Part shown: positions 17,337 to 25,302 of the stretch, in pieces
How the letters are laid out: each line of letters begins with the position of its first letter
How positions within the stretch are numbered: the first letter of the stretch is position 1
Source: Clostridium sp. CAG:138
GTDB lineage: Bacteria; Bacillota; Clostridia; Christensenellales; CAG-138
Length of the DNA stretch: 64,000 nt
Reading direction: 5' to 3'
NCBI GenBank assembly: GCA_000435055.1
Contig: FR879709.1
Span: forward strand, 92,568-156,567
Made by a program: the position numbers and the translations under genes
Notes under the pieces: generated by a model
Seen by the model: only the letters and a program-made list of their open reading frames with translations
Database searches by the model: none
Told to the model about the DNA's origin: nothing

Positions 17337-18752
17337 ATGAGAACAGAATTTTCTATGGATAAGATTGTAGCTCTGTGTAAAAACCGGGGCTACATTTTCT
17401 CAGGATCGGAAATTTACGGCGGGTTGGCGAATTGCTGGGACTACGGTCCGCTCGGCGTTCTTTTCCTTAACAACATCAAAGGCGCATGGTGGCGCAAATT
17501 CGTTCAGGAAAGCCCCTATAATGTCGGCGTTGACTGCGCGATTCTGATGAACCCCGAAGTATGGGTTGCAAGCGGGCACGTTGTCAATTTTAATGATCCG
17601 CTCATGGATTGCAGAGCCTGCAAAGCAAGGTTCCGCGCCGATAAGCTTATCGAAGATTATGCCGAAGCAAACGGTCTTGCCGATGTTCACCCCGACGGCT
17701 GGACAAACGAACAGATGGAAGCATACATCAACGAAAAGGGCATTGTCTGCCCCGAATGCGGAAAGCATGATTTCACCGGCATCCGCAAATTCAACATGAT
17801 GTTCAAAACCTTCCAGGGTGTCAACGAAAACACGGCAAACGAGATTTATCTTCGTCCCGAAACCGCGCAGGGCATTTTTGTCAACTTTCAAAATGTTCAG
17901 CGCACGATGCGCAAAAAAATCCCGTTCGGAATTGCACAGATCGGCAAATCTTTCCGCAACGAAATCACTCCGGGCAACTTCATTTTCCGCACAAGGGAAT
18001 TTGAGCAGATGGAGCTTGAATTCTTCTGCGAACCCGGCACGGAACTTGAATGGTACGACTACTGGCGCAGCTATTGCTACAACTTCCTCCGCAGCCTCGG
18101 CATGAGTGAGGAACGGCTGCGCAGGCGTGAACATTCACCCGAAGAGCTTTGCCACTATTCCAACGGCACAACCGATATCGAATATCGTTTCCCGTTCGGT
18201 TGGGGTGAACTCTGGGGCGTTGCAAGCCGCACCGATTATGACCTTAAAGCTCATGCGGAACACAGCGGCAAGAGCATGGAATACATGGATCCGTTCACGA
18301 ATGCCCGATACATTCCCTATTGTATCGAACCCTCCGTCGGCGCAGGCCGCATGGCTCTCGCATTCCTCTGCGATTGCTACGATGAGGAGACTCTCGAAAA
18401 CGGCGATGTTCGCAACGTTCTGCATCTGCATCCCGCGCTCGCTCCCTACAAGGCCGCCGTTCTTCCGCTTCAGAAGAAGCTCGGCGACAAAGCCAAAGAG
18501 CTTTATGCAATGCTGTCCAAGCATTTCATGGTCGATTACGATGAGACCGGTGCAATCGGCAAACGTTATCGCCGCCAGGACGAAATCGGTACCCCGCTCT
18601 GCATAACAGTTGATTTCGAAACTGTTGAAGGCGATCCCGCCAACGATATGCAGAAGGACACCGTCACCGTTCGCGACAGGGACACAATGCAGCAGATTCG
18701 TTTGCCCATTGACCAACTTGTTCCCTATATCGAGAAAAAAATCGAGTTCTGA
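17337..18752 (+). CDS. glyQS: Glycyl-tRNA synthetase, single-chain (alpha2) type
   Basis: This class II synthetase charges tRNA-Gly. Its 471 residues start near [20 protein letters not shown], with class II motif 2 ([20 protein letters not shown] around 205-225) and motif 3 ([12 protein letters not shown] around 340), and a C-terminal anticodon-binding domain. Two cysteine pairs (CRAC and CPEC) mark the inserted zinc-like region. The ATG at 17337 has no clear ribosome site; the second ATG at 17355 is an alternative start. A terminator follows. Confidence 0.96.
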   Translation: MRTEFSMDKIVALCKNRGYIFSGSEIYGGLANCWDYGPLGVLFLNNIKGAWWRKFVQESPYNVGVDCAILMNPEVWVASGHVVNFNDPLMDCRACKARFRADKLIEDYAEANGLADVHPDGWTNEQMEAYINEKGIVCPECGKHDFTGIRKFNMMFKTFQGVNENTANEIYLRPETAQGIFVNFQNVQRTMRKKIPFGIAQIGKSFRNEITPGNFIFRTREFEQMELEFFCEPGTELEWYDYWRSYCYNFLRSLGMSEERLRRREHSPEELCHYSNGTTDIEYRFPFGWGELWGVASRTDYDLKAHAEHSGKSMEYMDPFTNARYIPYCIEPSVGAGRMALAFLCDCYDEETLENGDVRNVLHLHPALAPYKAAVLPLQKKLGDKAKELYAMLSKHFMVDYDETGAIGKRYRRQDEIGTPLCITVDFETVEGDPANDMQKDTVTVRDRDTMQQIRLPIDQLVPYIEKKIEF

Positions 18753-18788
18753 GTTTGAGCGGCTTACAGCCGCCGCCCATGCATAATC

Positions 18789-18820
18789 AACCCGCACGGT
18801 ATATCCCCCGTGCGGGTTTT
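18789..18820 (+). terminator. Terminator of glyQS
   Basis: An 11-bp stem AACCCGCACGG with its complement, 8-base loop, followed by TTTT, 36 bases after the stop codon. Confidence 0.9.
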
Positions 18821-18919
18821 ATGTTTCCTGATGCATACGGCTGTCTGCATCAAACCGGAAACAACTCGTTGTCAGCACTCGGCACGGAGTCAAGAGCCGA
18901 TTCACGGAGTCCGCACCCG

Positions 18920-18953
18920 AAAAAACCGCAGAGCGGAAAGCCCTGCGGTTTTT
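18920..18953. terminator. Bidirectional terminator between glyQS and the BlaI-type gene
   Basis: AAAAACCGCAG and CTGCGGTTTTT form an 11-bp stem with an 11-base loop. It ends transcription of the convergent minus-strand regulator gene and backs up the glyQS terminator. The rest of the 18753-19031 gap shows no gene. Confidence 0.85.
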
Positions 18954-19031
18954 GGGAGATAAGTGTTGAAAATACTTTAGGAGTTTTCATCCGGCAGAAA
19001 CTGCTCGGGCAGAGCCTGCCGTGTCATCGAA

Positions 19032-19406
19032 TCAGCCCCTGAGAAGCTTTACGGTTTCGGCAAGCTTTTCAAGATCGGCAGCATTGCAGCGACCGAGCTT
19101 CTGCATTGCAACGACGAAATCGGAGAGACTTGCGCCCTCGTTGCCGTTGAGCAGATGACCGCGGGTCTGTGCAACATATTCTGCGCGGGTAAGAAGGGGC
19201 AGATATTCGAAGCTGCGAACCTTCTTGCCGACGATTTTGATGAAGCCCTTCATGTTGAGGCGGTTAACGAAAGTCTGAACAGTCTGATAAGTCCAGTCAT
19301 GGCCCTCGATTGCCTGCCAAATGTCGGTGATGATAACGGGTTTGCCTGCTGCCCAGATAATCTCCATTACTTCGAGTTCTGCAGCGGATACGTCTTTGAT
19401 AATCAT
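19032..19406 (-). CDS. BlaI/MecI/CopY-family transcriptional repressor
   Basis: The 124-residue protein has the BlaI pattern: ISAAELEVMEIIW-like opening (here VSAAELEVMEIIWAAGKPV), a winged helix with WTYQTVQTFVNRLNMKGFI, and a C-terminal dimerisation part that starts at YLPLLTRAEYV. No BlaR-type sensor protease or beta-lactamase lies next to it, so its inducer and targets are unknown. The ATG follows GAGG by 8 bases. It has its own promoter and an upstream palindrome. Confidence 0.9.
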   Translation of the reverse strand: MIIKDVSAAELEVMEIIWAAGKPVIITDIWQAIEGHDWTYQTVQTFVNRLNMKGFIKIVGKKVRSFEYLPLLTRAEYVAQTRGHLLNGNEGASLSDFVVAMQKLGRCNAADLEKLAETVKLLRG

Positions 19407-19442
19407 AGTCTTTACCTCACATATATTGTATTCACTGGTTAT

Positions 19443-19471
19443 ATTCTACTCTGTCCGGCTAAAAATTGCAA
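19443..19471 (-). promoter_or_regulatory. Promoter of the BlaI-type repressor gene
   Basis: On the minus strand TTGCAA (19466-19471), 17 bases, TAGAAT (19443-19448), about 37 bases before the start codon. Confidence 0.65.
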
Positions 19472-19538
19472 TACCGCATTCAAGAATTTTTAACAAAAGT
19501 TGCCCTGTTGGCACCAAAAAAAGCCACAAAACAGCATT

Positions 19539-19565
19539 TGTACTAATTTTGACCTATTTAGTACA
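19539..19565. promoter_or_regulatory. 27-base inverted repeat, candidate operator
   Basis: TGTACTAA and TTAGTACA form perfect 8-base arms around 11 bases, 68 bases upstream of the -35 box of the BlaI-type gene. The arms share the TAC/GTA character of BlaI/MecI operators, but the spacing differs, so the link is tentative. Confidence 0.4.
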
Positions 19566-19699
19566 TACAATTGCCATATTTTCTTGTCAGCCTGATTAGT
19601 TTGCAACCAAAGTTAACAGTATGTTAAAAAGGCATGGAATAAATTTTTTCGCCGTACGCGTAGTGCGCAAAGCGGGCTTACTGCGCTGAGCGGAACGCA

Positions 19700-20473
19700 T
19701 TATACAAACTTCCGCATCCTTGCAAGAGCTGCTTTTTCAAGGCGGCTCACCTGCGCCTGACTTATGCCGACCGATTTTGCAACCTCCGTTTGTGTCTTCC
19801 CGTTAAAGAAGCGAAGTTGTAAAATTTTTCTTTCCCGTTCCGAGAGTTTGCTCATGCCTGTTGAAATTGCAATGCCGTCCAGCCAGCGATTATCGTCCGC
19901 CGTGTCATCCTTGACCTGGTCCACAATATAGACCGCATCACCGTCATCCCGAAAAATAGGTTCATTGAGCGAAATCGGATCGGAAATTGCATCCAAGGCG
20001 AAAACAACGTCGCTCTCGGGAACGCCCAATTCTGCAGCTATTTCGTTTAAACTTGGTTCAACACCCTTTTCATCAACCAGCCTGCTTCTGACCTGCATCG
20101 CGTGATAGGCCGTGTCGCGCAGAGAGCGGCTGACTCTTATGCTGCTGTTGTCGCGAAGGAATCGCCTGATTTCACCGATAATCATCGGCACGGCATATGT
20201 GGAGAAGCGGACATTATGGCTCAAATCGAAATTATCGATCGCTTTAATCAGCCCGATGCAGCCGACCTGGAACAAATCATCCGGCTGTTCGCCGCGGTTT
20301 GAGAACCTTTGAATAACGCTCAGCACAAGCCGCAGATTCGCCTGAATAAATTCATCACGCGCCGATTCATCACCTGATTTTATCCGTTCGAGCAGCTCAG
20401 TGCTCTTTTTATAGCTGATACGCGGAAGTTTCCCGGTGTCCACGCCGCAGATTTCCACTTTGTTGATTGCCAT
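19700..20473 (-). CDS. sigG: Sporulation sigma factor SigG
   Basis: SigG drives late forespore gene expression during endospore formation. The 257-residue protein begins MAINKVEICGVDTGKLPRIS, the family signature, and carries region 2 (DDLFQVGCIGLIKAIDNFDL, VRFSTYAVPMIIGEIRR), the RVSRSLRDTAYHAMQVR region 3 stretch, and a region 4 helix-turn-helix (KTQTEVAKSVGISQAQVSRL). The ATG at 20473 follows GGAGG by 6 bases. In Bacillus sigG follows spoIIGA-sigE; here it stands alone, divergent from ysxC. I could not assign a sigma-F/G promoter with confidence. Confidence 0.96.
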   Translation of the reverse strand: MAINKVEICGVDTGKLPRISYKKSTELLERIKSGDESARDEFIQANLRLVLSVIQRFSNRGEQPDDLFQVGCIGLIKAIDNFDLSHNVRFSTYAVPMIIGEIRRFLRDNSSIRVSRSLRDTAYHAMQVRSRLVDEKGVEPSLNEIAAELGVPESDVVFALDAISDPISLNEPIFRDDGDAVYIVDQVKDDTADDNRWLDGIAISTGMSKLSERERKILQLRFFNGKTQTEVAKSVGISQAQVSRLEKAALARMRKFV

Positions 20474-20820
20474 TGCCGACCTCCGATTCAAGTTTGTTTT
20501 TCGATTAACACGTCAAACAACAAATCTTTGATAAGCAATTGTTATTCAACGTTTTTCTTATATTCAAATAATGGACATTTTCGGAATAATTTATTCAGGT
20601 TTTTTTGCCCTTTTACGGCGAAAATCGGAAAAGCAATTGAAATAGTTTCTGATTCGACAAAACTCATCCGGAAAGCGTATTTTTTGTTTTGTGCAAAAGC
20701 ATTCTTTGAAGTTCGTGCGCATCCGACCGCACATCGGGTTCAATGCCGATAAACCGCCGCAAAAAACCCGGAGGAAACGCAGGAGGCACCGGCGGTGTGC
20801 TGTATATAAAAATTTTCTTG

Positions 20821-20849
20821 TTTACATTTTCATGAAATCCTGCTAAAAT
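20821..20849 (+). promoter_or_regulatory. Extended -10 promoter of ysxC
   Basis: TTTACA (20821-20826), 17 bases, TAAAAT (20844-20849) preceded by TGC. The 20474-20820 stretch between sigG and this promoter is AT-rich with no gene that I can support. Confidence 0.75.
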
Positions 20850-20881
20850 GCCTTGCACAACGGTTCAGGAGATTTTTGAAT

Positions 20882-21556
20882 ATGCTCAGGATTAAAAAAT
20901 CTGAATTTGTAACGAGCGTCGGTAAAAACGGGGGCTATCCCTCCGAGGGCGGTGCCGAAATTGCAATCGTCGGCAAATCAAATGTCGGCAAATCGTCAAT
21001 TATAAACTCGCTCTGCAACATGAATAAACTTGCAAAAACATCACAAAAACCCGGAAAGACGCGGCTTATAAACTATTTTCGCATCAACGGGGATTTCTAC
21101 ATTGTAGATCTTCCCGGATACGGCTTTGCACAGGCGTCAAAGCAGGAGCAGGCACAATGGGGCGAACTTATCGAAAGCTACCTTGCCTCCGGAAGGGTGA
21201 AGCATATTTTCATGCTTGTGGATATTCGCCACGAGCCGACTCGCGATGATAAACAAATGTTTAAGTACATACTCTATTATGCGATTCCGTACACGCTCAT
21301 TGCAACCAAGGCCGATAAACTGGCAAAAACGCGACGCAAACAGGCTGCGGTTGCCCGTGCCCGCGAACTCGGCGCACCACCGTATGCAATTGCATATTCA
21401 AGTGAAACCGGTGACGGCAGGTCGGAGCTGCTGGAAAGGCTCGAAGCGGTTGCTTACGGTGACATAATCGGCAATGATTCCGAAACGGAAGCTGATTCAA
21501 ATCCTTCCGCCCCCGCAGCGGAAACAATTTCGGCGTCCGAAAAAACTCCGGTTTAA
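20882..21556 (+). CDS. ysxC: Ribosome biogenesis GTPase YsxC/EngB
   Basis: This essential GTPase helps large-subunit assembly. The protein of about 224 residues has G1 GKSNVGKSS, the switch region TSQKPGKTRLINYF, G3 DLPGYGFA and G4 TKADKL. After residue 195 it carries a Ser/Glu/Ala-rich tail beyond the usual family length of about 195. The ATG at 20882 is 10 bases from GGAG; an in-frame TTG two codons earlier is a possible start. Confidence 0.95.
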   Translation: MLRIKKSEFVTSVGKNGGYPSEGGAEIAIVGKSNVGKSSIINSLCNMNKLAKTSQKPGKTRLINYFRINGDFYIVDLPGYGFAQASKQEQAQWGELIESYLASGRVKHIFMLVDIRHEPTRDDKQMFKYILYYAIPYTLIATKADKLAKTRRKQAAVARARELGAPPYAIAYSSETGDGRSELLERLEAVAYGDIIGNDSETEADSNPSAPAAETISASEKTPV

Positions 21557-21725
21557 GTTTGTTTCGGCAAAAAGGGCGCAGAATCATGTTTTTTGTCTGC
21601 TGCCCGATTATTCCGAGCGTTTGCGAAACGAAACCCGGCATATCAAGCGGCAGCTTAAACGGCGGCGCTGATTTGTTTTCGGAAAACTTTTGGGGACAAA
21701 TTTTCAATTTTTATGCAATTGCCTA

Positions 21726-21754
21726 TTGACATGACGGGGCAATGTCAGCATAAT
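21726..21754 (+). promoter_or_regulatory. Sigma-A promoter of the zinc-ribbon/phosphoesterase unit
   Basis: TTGACA (21726-21731), 17 bases, CATAAT (21749-21754), with a leader of about 140 bases. The 21557-21725 stretch holds no clear terminator or gene. Confidence 0.8.
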
Positions 21755-21900
21755 ATGGTAGGCGTTGATTGATGCGGGCAAAAAGCGCAGAGCGTATCCG
21801 TCTCAATCACCGCTTATCAAAGCAATGCGGGTCGATTGCCGCACCCGTGTTCATAAAATCAAATCGGCAATAAATAAATTATTTTTTCGAGGGTTAAACC

Positions 21901-22284
21901 ATGGGCTACAAGAAATGTCCGAGATGTGAGTTGAATTATATTCGTGATGACCAACAGCTTTGCGATGTTTGTTCAAGAAAGCGCAAAGCCTCCGATGATG
22001 ACAACGAGGTTTTGATGTGCATTGAATGCGGCGAGAATCCCGCCATGAAGGGCAAGGAGCTTTGTGCCGCATGTTATAAAGAGAGTCTGCGTCAGGAAAG
22101 GCTCGGCAAGCAGCATAAGACCATTGCCGCACTCGACGAAATGGATAATTCAGACATGGAGGACGTCGGCGTGCCCCTTGACGAAGCGGAAATTCCCGAA
22201 ACGGAAATTCCGGAGCTTGACGGCAGCTTCGATGATGACGATGAAGGCTATATTGACGAAGACCGCGAAAACGGCGACGATTGA
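21901..22284 (+). CDS. Small double zinc-ribbon protein with acidic tail
   Basis: The 127-residue protein has four CxxC pairs (CPRC, CDVC, CIEC, CAAC) in its first 60 residues, enough for two zinc sites, then a short basic helix and a strongly acidic tail rich in Asp and Glu. I know similar uncharacterised proteins in Clostridia but no function. The ATG follows AGGG by 8 bases. A metallophosphoesterase gene begins 72 bases downstream with no terminator between, suggesting a shared transcript. Confidence 0.85.
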   Translation: MGYKKCPRCELNYIRDDQQLCDVCSRKRKASDDDNEVLMCIECGENPAMKGKELCAACYKESLRQERLGKQHKTIAALDEMDNSDMEDVGVPLDEAEIPETEIPELDGSFDDDDEGYIDEDRENGDD

Positions 22285-22356
22285 CAGCATTGCATTGCAT
22301 CCCCGCATAGCCCCGCTGCTTTATCGGCAGCAGACTGACTGAACGGTAATATTCTG

Positions 22357-23043
22357 ATGAAACTATTCGCAATCGGAGATCTGCATCTTAACGGCAAAGC
22401 CGATAAACCAATGGATGTTTTCGGTTCCAATTGGGATAGGCACAGAGAAAAGATATTTGATGCATGGCAGAGTCTCGTCTCCCCAAGCGACTGTGTGCTT
22501 GTTCCGGGCGATATCTGCTGGGCAATGTATCTTGAAGATGCCGTTGACGATCTGAACTCAATTGCGGAGCTTAACGGCACAAAGATTCTTATCCGCGGCA
22601 ACCACGACTACTGGTGGGCATCGCCGACGAGGATACGCGCCGTTTTGCCCGCCGGTATGTATATTGTTCAGAATGATTCGGTTGATATGGGTGCGTTTTC
22701 GGTATGCGGTTCACGCGGTTGGATGCTTCCTTCGGCTGCCAACTTCGGAAAAGCCGACGAAAAGATTTTCAACCGCGAATTGATACGGCTTGAAATGTCG
22801 CTTAAGGCGGCTCGGCGTGCGCCTGTCATAACGATGCTGCATTATCCACCTGTTGCCGAAAACGGCATGCGGACGGCTTTTACGGAGCTTATTTCGCAGT
22901 ATCCCGTGCAGCAGGTTGTGTATGGGCATCTTCATGCGCAGTCATGCAGACTCGGCTTTAACGGAACGCTGGACGGCATACGCTACTCACTTTGTTCGGC
23001 CGACTTTTTAAATTTCGCACCGAAACAGATCGCAGAATTCTGA
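22357..23043 (+). CDS. Metallophosphoesterase (calcineurin-like)
   Basis: The 228-residue protein has the dimetal phosphoesterase motifs in order: GDLHL (7-11), PGDICW (around 49), RGNHDYWW (around 78), a His in MLHYPP and a final YGHLH. It lacks a signal peptide, so it acts in the cytoplasm. The substrate is unknown; relatives include nucleotide and RNA-end phosphodiesterases. It ends before a strong hairpin. Confidence 0.9.
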   Translation: MKLFAIGDLHLNGKADKPMDVFGSNWDRHREKIFDAWQSLVSPSDCVLVPGDICWAMYLEDAVDDLNSIAELNGTKILIRGNHDYWWASPTRIRAVLPAGMYIVQNDSVDMGAFSVCGSRGWMLPSAANFGKADEKIFNRELIRLEMSLKAARRAPVITMLHYPPVAENGMRTAFTELISQYPVQQVVYGHLHAQSCRLGFNGTLDGIRYSLCSADFLNFAPKQIAEF

Positions 23044-23066
23044 CAAATACTTGAATGTTTGGAACA

Positions 23067-23112
23067 AAACAGACTGCCGCAAACACATATGTGTTTTTGT
23101 TGCAGTCTGTTT
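23067..23112 (+). terminator. Hairpin terminator after the phosphoesterase gene
   Basis: An 11-bp stem AAACAGACTGC/GCAGTCTGTTT encloses a second perfect stem AAACACAT/ATGTGTTT. The following T tract is short (TTT), so termination may be partial; it also faces the minus-strand small gene. Confidence 0.7.
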
Positions 23113-23184
23113 AAAGTTATTTTAAAAGATTATCAACGATTGAATTCCGCTGCCGGTGTCCGCAACGCCCGTACGCGCAGTTCC

Positions 23185-23392
23185 TCATTTCGGCAGCATG
23201 AAATGAACCGTTTTGTTTTTCAGCGAAATGCGGAGAACCTCTGCTCCGCGCTCTGCAAGCTCTTTTTTTGTATTTCAGAAAAGAATGATCGATTTGAAAA
23301 CCAAGCACATCCTCGATTTCATCGAAGGTTAGGCTGAATTGCCCCGGTTCATGCTGCATAACGTAATTCCACAGCGGTTCGTATTTACTCAT
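23185..23392 (-). pseudogene. Small DHSFLxYKK-family gene with a frameshift in a 7-A run
   Basis: The reading frame starts well: ATG behind GGAGGT, then SKYEPLWNYVMQ and the IDHSFLKYKK motif of a short (about 70-residue) clostridial family I recall as DUF7662. It then runs out of frame. Skipping one base in the run of seven A (minus strand, 23263-23269) restores KKELAERGAEV and a LKNKTVHF ending with a stop at 23185, exactly the family's length. This is either a real mutation, a sequencing error in a homopolymer, or recoding by slippage. Confidence 0.75.
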
Positions 23393-23563
23393 TGCCGCAC
23401 CTCCCTATGTATATATCAGATCGGCTTTGAATCGCCCGAAGTTTGCCGAGCATTATTGAATTATACCACAAAACAAGCCTTTTTACAGGTTTTGACAGAT
23501 GCTGTATTTCATGTTTTTTTGACATGATTTTAATAGTTTTCAGCAATATATTGTCACAAATTG

Positions 23564-23592
23564 TTGACATACATCGCCAAAAGTGTTATCTT
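23564..23592 (+). promoter_or_regulatory. Promoter of uraA
   Basis: TTGACA (23564-23569), 17 bases, TATCTT (23587-23592) preceded by TGT (extended -10). Transcription should start near 23599, just before the PyrR-type hairpin. Confidence 0.8.
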
Positions 23593-23602
23593 ATTTAAGA
23601 TG

Positions 23603-23744
23603 GATCTTTAAGAGCGGTACGGAGATGCCGGCAAGATTTACGGACTTATGAATAAATTGGAGCTGTGTCCCGGGCATTATGCCCGAATCGGCTGTTGCTT
23701 TTTGTTTTTCTGTATGCTTTGCTGTGCGGCAAAGCTTTTATTTT
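23603..23744 (+). promoter_or_regulatory. PyrR-type transcription attenuator in the uraA leader
   Basis: The leader starts with a hairpin (23603-23638): outer stem GATCTT/AAGATT, upper stem GGUA/UGCC closing a CGGAGA hexaloop. PyrR-binding loops in Firmicute pyr genes have the same plan (AGUC/GGCU around CNGAGA, including the conserved U-G pair). A perfect terminator follows: GCTTTGC, 6-base loop, GCAAAGC, TTTTATTTT (23716-23744). Bases of the first hairpin's 3' arm (GCCGGCA) can pair with TGTGCGGC in the terminator, giving a possible antiterminator. UMP-bound PyrR would then favour termination. No pyrR gene is in the window. Confidence 0.65.
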
Positions 23745-23811
23745 GCCCTTCTGCACTCTTCCGTTTCGAATTTACCCTTCCGTCCGAAATACTTTCAGGG
23801 AGAAAACGACG

Positions 23812-25176
23812 ATGAAACTTATCTATGACGTCAACGACAAACCCAAGTTCCGTGCGAATCTTGTTTTCGCATTCCAGCAGCTGCTTGCTATCATAGCGGC
23901 AACACTGCTTGTTCCGACCCTTGTAAACAGCGCATTCGGTGAAGCAATCCTTGACCAGGGTGCAGCATTGTTCGGCGCAGGCGCAGGCACCCTTGTCTAC
24001 ATTCTTTTCACAAAGAAAAAGAGCCCTGTTTTCCTGGGCAGCTCCTTTGCATTCATCAGCCCGTTGATCGGCGCATGTTCATTCGGCTATTTCGGCATTC
24101 TTATCGGCGCATTCATTGCAGGTATTGTTTACGTCATCATTGCTCTTATCGTTCATTTTGCCGGCACAAACTGGGTTGACAAGCTCCTTCCCCCCGTTGT
24201 CATCGGCCCGGTAGTTGCGCTTATCGGTCTCAACCTTTGCGGTTCCGCAATCAACAATGTCAACAACACCGCCGCCTCTCCCGACGGTTATAACCTTGTG
24301 TGCATTCTTATCGGCATCATCACATTCTTTGCAACGGTGCTTGCATCCGTTAAGGGCACAAAAACGATGAAGCTGATTCCCTTTATCATCGGCATTGCCG
24401 CAGGGTATGTCGCTGCATCCGTATTCACCGTTATCGGCAGCAAATGCGGCATTGATTACCTTAAAATCGTTGATTATTCCCCCTTGGCAAACAATTTTGA
24501 AACCGTAACTTTCGGCAGCTTCATTTCCCTGCCCAAGTTCACCTTCCTCGGCGCGCTCAACGAAGGTGCGGGCAAAATCGATGTTGCCGCCGTTGTCAAG
24601 CTCTTTGCACTGTTTGCGCCCGTTGCGTTCGTTGTTTTTGCCGAGCATATTGCAGATCACAAGAACCTCGGTTCAATCATTGACCGCGATCTTATTAAGG
24701 ACCCCGGTCTGCCCCGCACCCTTCTCGGCGACGGCGTCGGCTCCATTGTCGGTGCGATTTTCGGCGGCTGCCCCAATACAACCTACGGCGAAAGCGTCGG
24801 CTGCGTTGCTATCACGGGCAATGCTTCCGTTTCCACCATCGGTCTTACTGCAATCATGGCGATTCTGCTTTCGTTCTTTACGCCGTTTGTTGCGTTCGTC
24901 AACACGATTCCCAGCTGCGTTGTCGGCGGTATCTGCATTGCACTCTACGGCTTCATTGCTGTCAGCGGCCTTAAGATGCTTCATGAAGTTGATCTCGGCG
25001 AATCCGAGAACCTGTTCGTTGTAAGTGCGATTCTCGTCACGGGCATCGGCGGGCTCTCCCTCAACTTCGGAGGCGTGGTTGAAATTCCGAACATTGCAAC
25101 CGCACTCATTATCGGTGTTTTGACCAAGCTCATTGTCGGCAAAGTTAAGTCAAACAAATCCGCCGGTAAAAACTGA
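23812..25176 (+). CDS. uraA: Uracil permease (NCS2 family)
   Basis: The 454-residue protein is a nucleobase-cation symporter of the NCS2 family with about 14 membrane segments. It opens MKLIYDVNDKPKFRANLVFA, and carries family marks such as FLGSSFAFISPL, AEHIADHKNLGSI and GGCPNTTYGESVGCVAITGN (the QNxG/TTYGE signature region). The ATG at 23812 follows GGGAG; the frame is open upstream through the attenuator, which argues against an earlier start. The PyrR-type leader points to uracil rather than xanthine as substrate. Confidence 0.93.
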   Translation: MKLIYDVNDKPKFRANLVFAFQQLLAIIAATLLVPTLVNSAFGEAILDQGAALFGAGAGTLVYILFTKKKSPVFLGSSFAFISPLIGACSFGYFGILIGAFIAGIVYVIIALIVHFAGTNWVDKLLPPVVIGPVVALIGLNLCGSAINNVNNTAASPDGYNLVCILIGIITFFATVLASVKGTKTMKLIPFIIGIAAGYVAASVFTVIGSKCGIDYLKIVDYSPLANNFETVTFGSFISLPKFTFLGALNEGAGKIDVAAVVKLFALFAPVAFVVFAEHIADHKNLGSIIDRDLIKDPGLPRTLLGDGVGSIVGAIFGGCPNTTYGESVGCVAITGNASVSTIGLTAIMAILLSFFTPFVAFVNTIPSCVVGGICIALYGFIAVSGLKMLHEVDLGESENLFVVSAILVTGIGGLSLNFGGVVEIPNIATALIIGVLTKLIVGKVKSNKSAGKN

Positions 25177-25219
25177 GCGGTTATATAAACATCGAAACCT
25201 CGCATAAATTGCGATAAAA

Positions 25220-25260
25220 GGAAAAGCACGGGAACTTCCGTGCTTTTCCGTTGTTTTCGT
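25220..25260 (+). terminator. Terminator of uraA
   Basis: A perfect 12-bp stem GGAAAAGCACGG with its complement and a 6-base loop, followed by GTTGTTTTCGTTTT. Confidence 0.9.
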
Positions 25261-25302
25261 TTTAATCCGAAGCACAAACCGGCTTTCAGGGTTTTATATG
25301 CT

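Noticed and set aside
23665..23811. Upstream in-frame extension of uraA
   Set aside because: The extra 49 codons span the PyrR-type terminator and lack a ribosome site, while ATG 23812 has one and matches the family start.
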